From the NCBI GenBank assembly GCA_040400005.1, contig JBBARC010000004.1, positions 1-64,000 of the forward strand: a stretch of DNA of 64,000 bases. Reading direction: 5' to 3'. Position numbers and translations under genes: made by a program. Source of the DNA: JBBARC01 sp040400005. GTDB lineage: Bacteria > Pseudomonadota > Alphaproteobacteria > Acetobacterales > Acetobacteraceae. Of this stretch, positions 9,145-17,129 are shown piece after piece. The first letter of the stretch is position 1. Each line of letters starts with the position of its first letter. The notes under the pieces are model-generated. The model saw nothing but the letters and a program-made list of their open reading frames with translations. It made no database searches and was not told where the DNA came from.

Positions 9145-10013
9145 TGCAACGCCAATGGCAGCAACGCTACCACAATACTTTGGCAGTTCTGACATCGATG
9201 CACGCAAAAGAACGTGTCATCGAACCAGTTTTGCGAAAGCAATTGGGGCTAAGTGTCGAACTGGCCAGTGGCGTTAATACTGATCAATTTGGCACATTTA
9301 GCCGCGAGGTCGAACGGACCGGGTCACAACTCGATGCGGCCAGAGCCAAGATCGCCTGCGGCTTTGATTATGCGCCGCAGGCCCGCGTGGGTGTTGCCAG
9401 CGAAGGGAGTTTTGGCCCACATCCCAGTGTTCCCTTCATGGCATTAGGCCGTGAACTGGTGCTTATGATTGATCGTGAAAGCGGCCTGGAACTGATCGGG
9501 TATGATGTAAGCCCGGCAACAAACTTTGGTCATGTTCTCGTGCGCGACCCTGAACAAGCATGGGCCTTCGCAGAGAGTGCGAGTTTTCCCGACCATGGCC
9601 TGATCGTCATGGGCTGGGCGGAAAACCGGCCGGCCCCTGAACTCATTCTGGTCAAAGATATAGCTGATAAGACAGAACTCCAAGCGGCTATTAGAAATAC
9701 TATTCGACGCTGCGGCGCCGCCTTTGTCGAAACCGACATGCGAGCGCATCGCAATCCCACCCGCATGGCAGCTATTGAACGCGCAACGCGCGATCTGGTG
9801 GCGCGATTTAATCGGCGCTGCCCGTGTTGCGACCAGCCTGGGTTCGACGTGACGGCGCGGATTCCGGGATTGCCATGCGCCTGGTGCAGCCTGCCAACCC
9901 GTATGATCGTGGCCGAGGATCTGACCTGCGGCGCATGCGGGCACCGCCAGCAAAGATCCGTTGCGACTTTGCCGACCGCGGACCCGAGCCAATGTAACGT
10001 TTGCAATCCCTAA
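9144..10013 (+). CDS. Cysteine-rich DUF6671-like protein coupled to cysD
   Basis: 289-residue soluble protein, possibly DUF6671 (family name from memory). It has an N-terminal alpha/beta region with a GT.SRE..R...Q..AA..K pattern and a central region of unknown fold. The last ~65 residues have four cysteine clusters (CPCC, CAWC, CGAC, CNVC) that look like a double zinc ribbon. It overlaps the cysD stop codon, so it is made together with CysD. I know no established function. Context suggests a partner or regulator of the dab-cysD operon; that is inference. Confidence 0.6.
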   Translation: MQRQWQQRYHNTLAVLTSMHAKERVIEPVLRKQLGLSVELASGVNTDQFGTFSREVERTGSQLDAARAKIACGFDYAPQARVGVASEGSFGPHPSVPFMALGRELVLMIDRESGLELIGYDVSPATNFGHVLVRDPEQAWAFAESASFPDHGLIVMGWAENRPAPELILVKDIADKTELQAAIRNTIRRCGAAFVETDMRAHRNPTRMAAIERATRDLVARFNRRCPCCDQPGFDVTARIPGLPCAWCSLPTRMIVAEDLTCGACGHRQQRSVATLPTADPSQCNVCNP

Positions 10014-10156
10014 GACCAACCCGCTTAAGTGTTGACCCATGAAGAATGGGCCAACGCGGGCCGGCATTAGTCTTTTTTTGGCACGCTGCCGCCCGCCAAT
10101 CCGCCTTGATGCCCACCTTAATAATGGAAGAGTCATCATCAAGGCGGATTGGTATA
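10014..10156 (+). repeat. Structured 3' repeat element, copy 1
   Basis: Begins directly after the stop codon of the DUF6671-like gene. First comes a CCCAT-GAAGA-ATGGG hairpin (about 10037-10051), then GGCATTAGTC with a T7 run, then a long hairpin with perfect 16-bp arms at 10096-10111 and 10137-10152. A second copy lies at 59735-59886 on the other strand, also just after a stop codon. The first part looks like a Rho-independent terminator; the second hairpin is unexplained. Confidence 0.75.
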
Positions 10157-10199
10157 AGCACGGCAGGATGACAGATTCTGGGACAACAGGAGAGGTGTG

Positions 10200-10436
10200 A
10201 TGACTCAATCTCACGATTCGCAATCAGCTGGTCGTGACGCCCAACTCATAGTCGACGAGCAAATTTCCTATGCACTTTCACATCCCGGTATCAGTGCCTG
10301 GTTGAAGCACGCTTTACGCAGCGCGCTCGATCGCGACCCGATAGCCGTTTTGAATGATCTCGAAATTTTGAGCCTTATGCTGCGCAAGCGATCAGCCCAG
10401 CGCATTGCAGAGCAATGGGGATCAAGTCGGCCCTGA
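10200..10436 (+). CDS. Small hypothetical protein downstream of the dab-cysD operon
   Basis: 78 residues from the ATG at 10200, which has AGGAG seven bases upstream; an in-frame GTG at 10197 is less well placed. The sequence is predicted largely helical, with a core ISAWLKHALRSALDRDP and an NDLEILSLML segment, and has no signal peptide, membrane helix or cysteine. I do not recognise the family. It is on the same strand as the carbon-uptake operon but separated from it by the structured repeat, so it may have its own transcript. The strong ribosome site is the main evidence that it is real. Confidence 0.55.
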   Translation: MTQSHDSQSAGRDAQLIVDEQISYALSHPGISAWLKHALRSALDRDPIAVLNDLEILSLMLRKRSAQRIAEQWGSSRP

Positions 10437-10722
10437 TCGGCTTTGGTTCAATTAGGACATGCGCTTGGGATGGCGCAGGATGCAAACTGCCCGCTTCGCA
10501 CCACGGGGGTGCCGCAGGATGATGACCGGGATCGGCGCATTGCTGCCAAGACAGCGGTTTGTGTCAGCCCGAGCCGGCAGCCGGTGGGCGTGATCACTAC
10601 TCGCCACAGTGCCAGGCGATGGTAAGACAAGGCGGCTTGCCGGCATCACGACAGGTGTTACCCCGGCGTTACCCCGCTGGCTTGCGTCTTGGGCAAACGC
10701 ACGGCTAACAATCTGGAAACAC
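10437..10722. other. Gene-free gap between small ORF and tRNA
   Basis: About 286 bp. The short open frames here have no ribosome site and no recognisable protein. I see no clear hairpin or repeat. It probably separates the accessory island from the housekeeping block. Confidence 0.4.
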
Positions 10723-10799
<77 letters not shown>

Positions 10800-10864
10800 A
10801 GTGCGCAAGCCAATAGCCAAAAACCGCCAGCACCGCCAGCCCTACGCAGCACCCCGATACAATC

Positions 10865-11926
10865 TCACCACGGATAGGCCGGGGGCGCGGCGATGCCATC
10901 CAGAAAAGCTGCCGGTAGGGCGGGGTTTGCGCCACCGCGCCAGGTGCCGGATGCCACCCAGCTGGCCGCGTTAATATCGGCACCCGAGGGCAGGTAGGCG
11001 CCGGAGTTTTGCAGCCACGCCACGATATCGCCAATCGGCAGGGCGCGCGCACGGTCGCGTAGCAGCAGGTGATAGCCGTTTAAATAGACCGCGCGGCGTG
11101 CGCTTGCCGGGAATTTTCCCCAGGCGGTGAAGGCGGCCGGCGGCGGCACCACGTGATCCTTTTGGCCGACCAGCACCAAGGCCGGGGCGCTGAGCGACGC
11201 GGCGGCGGTTTGGGCTTGGGTCATTAACGCGGTGAGGCCGTAGAGCATGGCACCATTGGCGGCGGGCAGGGTTAGGGGGTCGGTTGCCAGTGCGCGCAAT
11301 GCATCTTGGTTGTCGGTGAGCACGCGATCGGATGGCGCTACCTGGCCGCTGAACACCAGGTTGGGGGCAAGTGCGTTGGTGGCGCGCAGGGCCAGGCGGG
11401 TCGCCCAGCCCATCTGGGCAAACCCCCACACGGCGGGGCTGCTGAACACGTAGCGGTCGGCAGCTTTGGGGGTTTGCGCCGCCACACACATGGCGACCGC
11501 GCCGCCCATGCTTTCGCCCAGCAACACCAGGGGCAGTTTGGGGTGGCGGGCGCGAAGCTGCGCCAGCATGGTTTGGCTATCGCTGATCAGCTTGGCCGCG
11601 CCTGGCCAAATGCCGCGGCTGGCGGTGGCGCCAAAGCCGCGCTGATCGGGGGCGTACACCCAGTAGCCGGCGGCAGCGAGGCTGGCGGCCGGTAATGCCC
11701 AGGCGTTGCGGCTGTCGGTGAAGCCGTGCAGGGCCAGAATAACCCCGCGCGGCGGCGCGGTGGGCGGCCAAACGCGGGTGGGCAGGATAGTGCCGTCGGC
11801 GGTGGTGAAAACAAAATCGCCCGGGCGATCGGCGGCGGGATAGGCAGCGGCAGTCGCAGCAAAGGCCGCCAAAACCAGCGAAACAGCCAGGGCCAGGATA
11901 CGCAGTTTTCGGGCAAAATTGGGCAT
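10865..11926 (-). CDS. Exported alpha/beta hydrolase (serine aminopeptidase/lysophospholipase type)
   Basis: 353 residues with an N-terminal hydrophobic signal sequence ending near ATAAAYP, so probably periplasmic or anchored. The alpha/beta-hydrolase fold is shown by the oxyanion motif LALHGFTDS, the nucleophile elbow GESMGG with S139, and the acid/histidine region LVGQKDHVVPP and NGYHLLLRD. It resembles PldB/monoacylglycerol lipase-like S33 enzymes, which act on lysophospholipids or small esters; the real substrate is unknown. It is monocistronic, convergent with nothing, and divergent to the BamB module. Confidence 0.8.
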   Translation of the reverse strand: MPNFARKLRILALAVSLVLAAFAATAAAYPAADRPGDFVFTTADGTILPTRVWPPTAPPRGVILALHGFTDSRNAWALPAASLAAAGYWVYAPDQRGFGATASRGIWPGAAKLISDSQTMLAQLRARHPKLPLVLLGESMGGAVAMCVAAQTPKAADRYVFSSPAVWGFAQMGWATRLALRATNALAPNLVFSGQVAPSDRVLTDNQDALRALATDPLTLPAANGAMLYGLTALMTQAQTAAASLSAPALVLVGQKDHVVPPPAAFTAWGKFPASARRAVYLNGYHLLLRDRARALPIGDIVAWLQNSGAYLPSGADINAASWVASGTWRGGANPALPAAFLDGIAAPPAYPW

Positions 11927-12062
11927 GTCCTCACCCTGGCGCGGCCCCTGGTGCTTGTCACCCCCGCGCTTTTTGGGGTGGCGTTTCCCCGCCGCGTGAA
12001 CATGCTCTATGGTTGGCGTAACCGCGGGGTACCTGCGGGCACAGACAGAGTGGGTTAGCCGC

Positions 12063-12767
12063 GTGCCGGATATTTTTGATGAAGTTTCAGAGGATTTGCG
12101 GGCCGACCGCGCCCAGGCGATCGCTAAGCGCTATGCCGGGTTGTTTATAGCCGCCTTTGTCGCGGTGCTGGCCGGCACTGGCGTTTACGAATGGGTGCAT
12201 AACCAGCAAATTGCCAAGGCCGAGGCCGAGGCTGCGCGGTTTATTGCCGCCACCCCCAAAGCTGCCAATAAGGACGGGACGGAGCAGGTTACCCTGCCGC
12301 TAACCGCCGATGGTATCGCCGCCTTGCGCGACATCGCCGCCGCCGGCAGCCCCGGTTACCGGACGCTGGCCCGGTTTAAATTGGCCGATGCCGATTGGCA
12401 GGCGGGCCGCCAAGCCAGCGCCATTGCCGGCTGGCAGGCGATTACCGCCGATACTGACGCGCCGCAGGTGATGCGCGATTTGGCAACTCTGGTGGCTGCC
12501 CAGCGCCAGTTGGATAGCGCCGACCCGGCCGCCCTAAAAGCGCAGTTGCTGCCGTTGCTATCGGAAAACACCAGGTGGCGCCCGTTTGCTGAACAGTCGC
12601 TGGCGATGCTGGCCATTCGCACCGGTAAAACCGATGAAGCGATCAAGATTTTGCGCAACCTGATGAAGGAGCGCGACGTGCCGCAAGGGGTGCTAAGGCT
12701 TGCCGCCGACGTGCTGCAAACCCTGGGCGCCCCCCCCCAAGTTGATCAGGAGCAAAGCCGCGGATGA
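12063..12767 (+). CDS. YfgM-like TPR protein ancillary to the BamB/SecYEG module
   Basis: About 234 residues. The N terminus (PDIFDEVSEDLRADRAQAIAKRY) is cytoplasmic and is followed by one transmembrane helix (LFIAAFVAVLAGTGVYEW) and a periplasmic TPR-like domain. This is the YfgM family, which touches SecYEG and periplasmic chaperones. I choose GTG 12063 because the family normally begins at PDIFDEV; an ATG at 12009 in frame would add 18 unlikely residues. Its stop overlaps the bamB ATG by four bases. A C9 run near the end (about 12730-12738) could slip and alter the last residues. Confidence 0.8.
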   Translation: MPDIFDEVSEDLRADRAQAIAKRYAGLFIAAFVAVLAGTGVYEWVHNQQIAKAEAEAARFIAATPKAANKDGTEQVTLPLTADGIAALRDIAAAGSPGYRTLARFKLADADWQAGRQASAIAGWQAITADTDAPQVMRDLATLVAAQRQLDSADPAALKAQLLPLLSENTRWRPFAEQSLAMLAIRTGKTDEAIKILRNLMKERDVPQGVLRLAADVLQTLGAPPQVDQEQSRG

Positions 12768-14116
12768 GCAGGCCGGTTGATACGACATTGAACCACCAGG
12801 TTGTTCGTAAGCTATCGCGCCGGGGCGCAGTTTTGCTGCCATTGGCGCTGGGCGCGTGTTCCTGGTTCGATTTTTTGGGCCAGGGGAGTGAAGAAAAGCG
12901 CACCCCTGGGGTGCACGAACCGGTGCTGGCGCCAACACGGGGTTTGGGCATCGATGCCGGCGCCGATGTGACCCTGCCTGCCGCCATACGCAACGATACC
13001 TGGGCACAGTTTGGCGGCGACCCGAGCCACGTGGGCGGCAATTTTACCGCAGGGCTGACAAAGGCGTGGAGCGCCGACGTTGGCCGCGGCGGCAGTTGGC
13101 GCACGCGCTTTACCGCCGAGCCGCTGGTGGTGGGTGCCCAGGTGTTTACCATGGACACTGATGGCACGGTCGCCAGTTTCGCCCTGGCCGATGGCGCGCG
13201 GCAGTGGCGAACAGAAACCAAGCCAGACGATAACGATAACGCGAGTTTGGGCGGCGGCATTGGCTTTGCCGAGGGGCAAATTTATGCGGCCACCGGCCGC
13301 GCCGAGGTGCTGGCGTTGAATGCCAGTAGTGGTGCCATTGGCTGGCGCGCGGCGCTGCCGGCCCCTGCGCGCGGGGCGCCGGCGATCAGTGGTGATCGGA
13401 TTTTTCTGACCACGGTTGATGAAAAGCTGATCTGCCTGGATCGTGCTACCGGCAAGTTGATGTGGAAATTTCAGGCCAATACCGCGATTGCCGGGATGCT
13501 GGCGCATGCCGCCCCCGCGGTTGCCAACGGCATCGTTGTGGCCGGCTTTGAATCAGGCGATTTGGTCGCGGTGCGCGCCGATAGCGGGTCTGTGGTGTGG
13601 TCGGATAATTTGGGCGCGCTGAAAGGCAATGCCGGGTTATCGGAATTCGCCTCCGTGCGTGGTGGCCTAGTGATTAAGGATGGCATTGTTTACGCCATTG
13701 GCCTGGGCGGCTTGTTTGCGGCGATCGATTTGCGCTCGGGGCGGCGGGTGTGGCAGCGCGATGTGGCCGGTGCCAATACGCCGTGGCTGGCCGGCGACGT
13801 GCTGTATATTTTGAGTGTTGAACAGCGTGCGGCCGCCGTGTCGGCGCACGATGGCACGGTGTACTGGTCGACTGATCTGCCCCGGTTTGAAAACCCCAGG
13901 CGCACCAAAAACCTGATCACTTGGTATGGCCCGGTTATGGCATCTGGCAAGTTGCTGTTTGTCAACGACCAATCACAGATGGCGGTGGTTGATCCATTAT
14001 CGGGCAAGCTGGTGTCCACCCTTGATATCGCCGATACATCTTCATTGCGCCCTGTGGTCGCTGCCGGCACGGTATTCGTGCTGACCGACGATGCGACGCT
14101 GACAGCTTATAGGTAG
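12764..14116 (+). CDS. bamB: BamB-like outer-membrane assembly lipoprotein (PQQ-type beta-propeller)
   Basis: 450-residue lipoprotein with a type II signal peptide whose lipobox LALGAC places the lipidated cysteine at C32. The mature protein has repeated beta-propeller blades with the usual motifs (WRTRFTAEPLV, ATGRAEVLALNASSGAIGWR, LICLDRATGKLMWKF). BamB supports BamA in inserting outer-membrane beta-barrels. It is coupled to the YfgM-like gene by an ATGA overlap and followed eight bases later by der, the same order as yfgM-bamB-der in other proteobacteria. Confidence 0.9.
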   Translation: MSRPVDTTLNHQVVRKLSRRGAVLLPLALGACSWFDFLGQGSEEKRTPGVHEPVLAPTRGLGIDAGADVTLPAAIRNDTWAQFGGDPSHVGGNFTAGLTKAWSADVGRGGSWRTRFTAEPLVVGAQVFTMDTDGTVASFALADGARQWRTETKPDDNDNASLGGGIGFAEGQIYAATGRAEVLALNASSGAIGWRAALPAPARGAPAISGDRIFLTTVDEKLICLDRATGKLMWKFQANTAIAGMLAHAAPAVANGIVVAGFESGDLVAVRADSGSVVWSDNLGALKGNAGLSEFASVRGGLVIKDGIVYAIGLGGLFAAIDLRSGRRVWQRDVAGANTPWLAGDVLYILSVEQRAAAVSAHDGTVYWSTDLPRFENPRRTKNLITWYGPVMASGKLLFVNDQSQMAVVDPLSGKLVSTLDIADTSSLRPVVAAGTVFVLTDDATLTAYR

Positions 14117-14123
14117 TTTAAAA

Positions 14124-15473
14124 ATGTTACCGGTCGTGGTGATCGCCGGCCGGCCTAATGTCGGCAAAAGTACTTTATTCAACCGCCTAGTCGGGCGGCG
14201 CCATGCGATTGTGTCTGACACGCCTGGTGTGACCCGCGACCGCAAGGAAGCCCCGGCCACCTTACGCGGCCGCGACGTTTTGCTGGTGGATACCGCCGGT
14301 TTGGAAGAATCCGCACCCGACACGATCTACGGCCGGATGCGCGCATCATCAACGGCTGCCGTGCACGGTGCTGATTTGGTGGTGTTTGTGATCGATGCCC
14401 GCGCCGGCATGACACCGGCCGATGAGCATTTCGGCCGCTGGCTGCGGCGCCAGGATGTGCCGGTGCTGCTTGTTGCCAACAAGATGGAAGGGCGTGCCGG
14501 GTTTGCCAACGCGATGGAGGCCTATGCCATGGGCTTGGGTTCGCCATTGGGGGTATCGGCTGAGCATAACGAGGGTATTTCCGATCTCATGAGCGAGATC
14601 GCTGATCGTTTGCCGCCGGAAATTGTGGTGCCGGAAACCGATGACGAAGATTTTGAAGGCAAGCCGTTAAAGCTTGCGATTGTCGGGCGGCCAAATGCCG
14701 GCAAATCGACGCTGCTGAACCGGTTGATTGGCGAAGATCGTATGATCACCGGGCCCGAGCCTGGGCTTACCCGAGATTCCATATCGGTGCTGCTGCACGA
14801 TAAGGATGGTGATTTCGAGCTGGTCGATACCGCCGGTTTGCGCAAGCGCGCAAAGATTGAGGAAGAGCTTGAACGGATGTCGGTTTCGGCCAGTATCGAG
14901 GCGCTAAAAATGGCCGAGGTGGTGGCCCTGGTGCTGGATGCGACGCTGGGCGTGCAGGACCAGGATCTGCAGATTGCAAGGTTAGTGGAACGCGAAGGCC
15001 GCGCCTGCATTTTGGTACTGAATAAATGGGATGCGGTGGTTGATCGCGACAAAATGCGCAAAGCAATTAACGATCGTTTGTCGATTTCGCTGACCCAGAT
15101 GAAGGGTATCCCGACGTTGACGGTATCGGCGTTAACCGGGGCGGGGATTGAAAAATTACTGCCCACGGTGCGAGCGGCCCATGCGGTATGGAATATGCGG
15201 GTGGCGACTGGCGCATTAAACCGCTGGTTTGAAGGTGCGCTGGAACGCCATCAGCCGCCCATGGTGGAAGGCCGCCGCCTGAAATTGCGTTATATGACGC
15301 AAGCGAAGGCGAGGCCGCCGACGTTTATTATTTTCGGCACCAGGGCAGAAAAAATGCCGGAAGATTATCAGCGCTATCTGGTGAACGGTCTGCGCGAAAG
15401 TTTCAATCTGCCCGGCACCCCAATAAGGCTGCAACTACGTGGCACAGAAAACCCGTATATGGACAAAGATTAG
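14124..15473 (+). CDS. der: Ribosome-biogenesis GTPase Der (EngA)
   Basis: 449 residues with two tandem GTPase domains followed by a KH-like domain, the defining Der layout. The first P-loop is GRPNVGKS at about residues 9-16 with switch DTAGLEE. The second P-loop, GRPNAGKS, starts around residue 190, with switch DTAGLRKR and specificity motif NKWD. Der acts in late 50S subunit assembly and is essential in most bacteria. It is the last gene of the module before a hairpin repeat that may end the transcript. Confidence 0.97.
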   Translation: MLPVVVIAGRPNVGKSTLFNRLVGRRHAIVSDTPGVTRDRKEAPATLRGRDVLLVDTAGLEESAPDTIYGRMRASSTAAVHGADLVVFVIDARAGMTPADEHFGRWLRRQDVPVLLVANKMEGRAGFANAMEAYAMGLGSPLGVSAEHNEGISDLMSEIADRLPPEIVVPETDDEDFEGKPLKLAIVGRPNAGKSTLLNRLIGEDRMITGPEPGLTRDSISVLLHDKDGDFELVDTAGLRKRAKIEEELERMSVSASIEALKMAEVVALVLDATLGVQDQDLQIARLVEREGRACILVLNKWDAVVDRDKMRKAINDRLSISLTQMKGIPTLTVSALTGAGIEKLLPTVRAAHAVWNMRVATGALNRWFEGALERHQPPMVEGRRLKLRYMTQAKARPPTFIIFGTRAEKMPEDYQRYLVNGLRESFNLPGTPIRLQLRGTENPYMDKD

Positions 15474-15507
15474 GCACACCGCCTAAGCGATCTCCGGCGC
15501 CAACACA

Positions 15508-15551
15508 CAAAAGTCTTTTTGCTTCTTTTTCTTCAGAAAAAGAAGACTCTT
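15508..15551 (+). repeat. Dispersed hairpin repeat, copy after der
   Basis: Contains AAAAGTCTTTTTG followed by a 10-bp stem (15522-15531 with 15536-15545) closed by TTCA. The same block recurs near 21.5, 36.3, 42.8, 42.9, 60.7 and 60.8 kb. A weak A/T stem with flanking T-runs could act as a bidirectional terminator. Confidence 0.7.
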
Positions 15552-15578
15552 AAGTAGCGAACTCTCACGATTATTCCC

Positions 15579-17108
15579 ATGGGGTTGACGATGCGGGCTT
15601 TGGTGGTTGGTGCAGTGCTGGGTGGCCTACTGGCGGCGGGGCCGGCAAGGGCGCATGGCGCGCCGGATAGTTTTGCCGATCTTGCTGAACAGTTGTTGCC
15701 GGCGGTGGTGAATATCAGTTCCACCCAGACCATTGCTGCGACCAAGGATGCCGGTAAGGGTTCCAGCAAGGATGGCGCGGATAGCGAGCAGACACCGTTT
15801 GAGCAATTTTTCCACGAGTATATGAACCGCCACGGCCATGGCGATAACGGCGATGGCGGCGATCAGGGCGGTGATAATGGCGATGGTGACCAGGCCACCC
15901 CGAATGATGGCAAGGCGCATCATTCGCAAAGTCTGGGCTCGGGGTTTATTATTGATGCGAGTGGGATTGTTGTCACCAACAACCACGTGATCGACGGCGC
16001 CGATGAGATTTCGGTGATTTTGCAGGATAACACCACGCTAAAAGCCAAAGTGCTGGGCCATGATGACCGCACCGATATTGCGGTGCTGAAGGTGGAAGCG
16101 AAAAAGCCATTGCCGTTTGTGCATTTTGGCGACAGCGATAAAAGTCGTGTGGGCGATTGGGTGCTGGCGATCGGCAATCCGTTTGGCCTGGGCGGCACGG
16201 TAACGGCCGGTATTGTTTCCGCCCGCGGCCGCGATATTCAGCAAGGCCCGTACGACGATTTCATTCAGACCGATGCACCGATTAACCGCGGCAATTCGGG
16301 CGGGCCCTTGTTTAATCTGGCCGGCGAAGTGGTGGGGATTAATACGGCGATCTATTCGCCATCAGGTGGATCGATTGGCATTGGGTTTTCGATCCCATCG
16401 AGCGAGGCGCGCGCCATGGTTGCACAGTTGCGCCAATATGGGCGGCCAAGGCGTGGCTGGCTGGGCGTGCGCATTCAGCAGGTAACCCCTGATATTGCCG
16501 AAAGCCTTGGCCTGCCCGATAACGATGGCGCGCTGGTGGATGGCATTACCGCAGGCGGCCCAGCAGAACGCGCGCATATCCAAAACGGCGATGTTATTCG
16601 TACCTTTAACAACCAACGCCTGCACGAGATGCGCACCCTGCCGCGGGTTGTCGCCGAAACTGATGTCGCACGCCACGTGCCGGTGGAAATCTGGCGCCAG
16701 GGCAAGCCGCAAACCGTGGATGTGGTGGTGGCGGAAATGCCTGATGATACCAAGGTTGCGGAAAAGCCGGCCAAACCGGCGCCGAGCACATCGGTGGATG
16801 TGGCTGATCTGGGCATAAAAATTGCCCCGATCACCGATGCGCTGAAAGCCAAATACAAGCTGGATGCGGATCAAAAAGGTGTGGTGATCACCGATATCGG
16901 CGCTGATAGCATTGCCGCCGATCGCGGTATTAAGGTGGGCGACGTGGTGATGGAGGTGCAGCAGCACGCGGTTGCCAACCCGGCCGATGTGCAACTGCGG
17001 ATAAAGACCGCGCGCGGCCAAGGGAAAAAATCGGTTTTGCTGCTGATTTCTGGCCCGGATGGGCTGAGCTATGTGCCCATTCCGCTTGATGGCGGCACGG
17101 AAAAGTAA
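15579..17108 (+). CDS. Periplasmic DegP/HtrA-type serine protease with two PDZ domains
   Basis: 509 residues with a signal peptide (ALVVGAVLGGLLAAGPARA). The chymotrypsin-like domain has the triad H136 (NNHVID), D166 (DRTDIAVLKV) and S240 (GNSGGPL), followed by two PDZ domains at about 300-390 and 410-500. It degrades or chaperones misfolded envelope proteins. A striking Asp/Gly-rich stretch at about residues 83-107 lies in the loop before the protease core, where DegP has its LA/Q-linker loop. The start may be ATG 15579 or ATG 15591; both keep the signal peptide. DegP and DegQ cannot be told apart here. Confidence 0.93.
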   Translation: MGLTMRALVVGAVLGGLLAAGPARAHGAPDSFADLAEQLLPAVVNISSTQTIAATKDAGKGSSKDGADSEQTPFEQFFHEYMNRHGHGDNGDGGDQGGDNGDGDQATPNDGKAHHSQSLGSGFIIDASGIVVTNNHVIDGADEISVILQDNTTLKAKVLGHDDRTDIAVLKVEAKKPLPFVHFGDSDKSRVGDWVLAIGNPFGLGGTVTAGIVSARGRDIQQGPYDDFIQTDAPINRGNSGGPLFNLAGEVVGINTAIYSPSGGSIGIGFSIPSSEARAMVAQLRQYGRPRRGWLGVRIQQVTPDIAESLGLPDNDGALVDGITAGGPAERAHIQNGDVIRTFNNQRLHEMRTLPRVVAETDVARHVPVEIWRQGKPQTVDVVVAEMPDDTKVAEKPAKPAPSTSVDVADLGIKIAPITDALKAKYKLDADQKGVVITDIGADSIAADRGIKVGDVVMEVQQHAVANPADVQLRIKTARGQGKKSVLLLISGPDGLSYVPIPLDGGTEK

Positions 17109-17129
17109 GTCGTCTGCCGGTATCGCTGG

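Noticed and set aside
12730..12738. C9 run near the end of the YfgM-like gene as a phase switch
   Set aside because: Slippage would only alter about the last ten residues and perhaps coupling to bamB; no sign that it is used.
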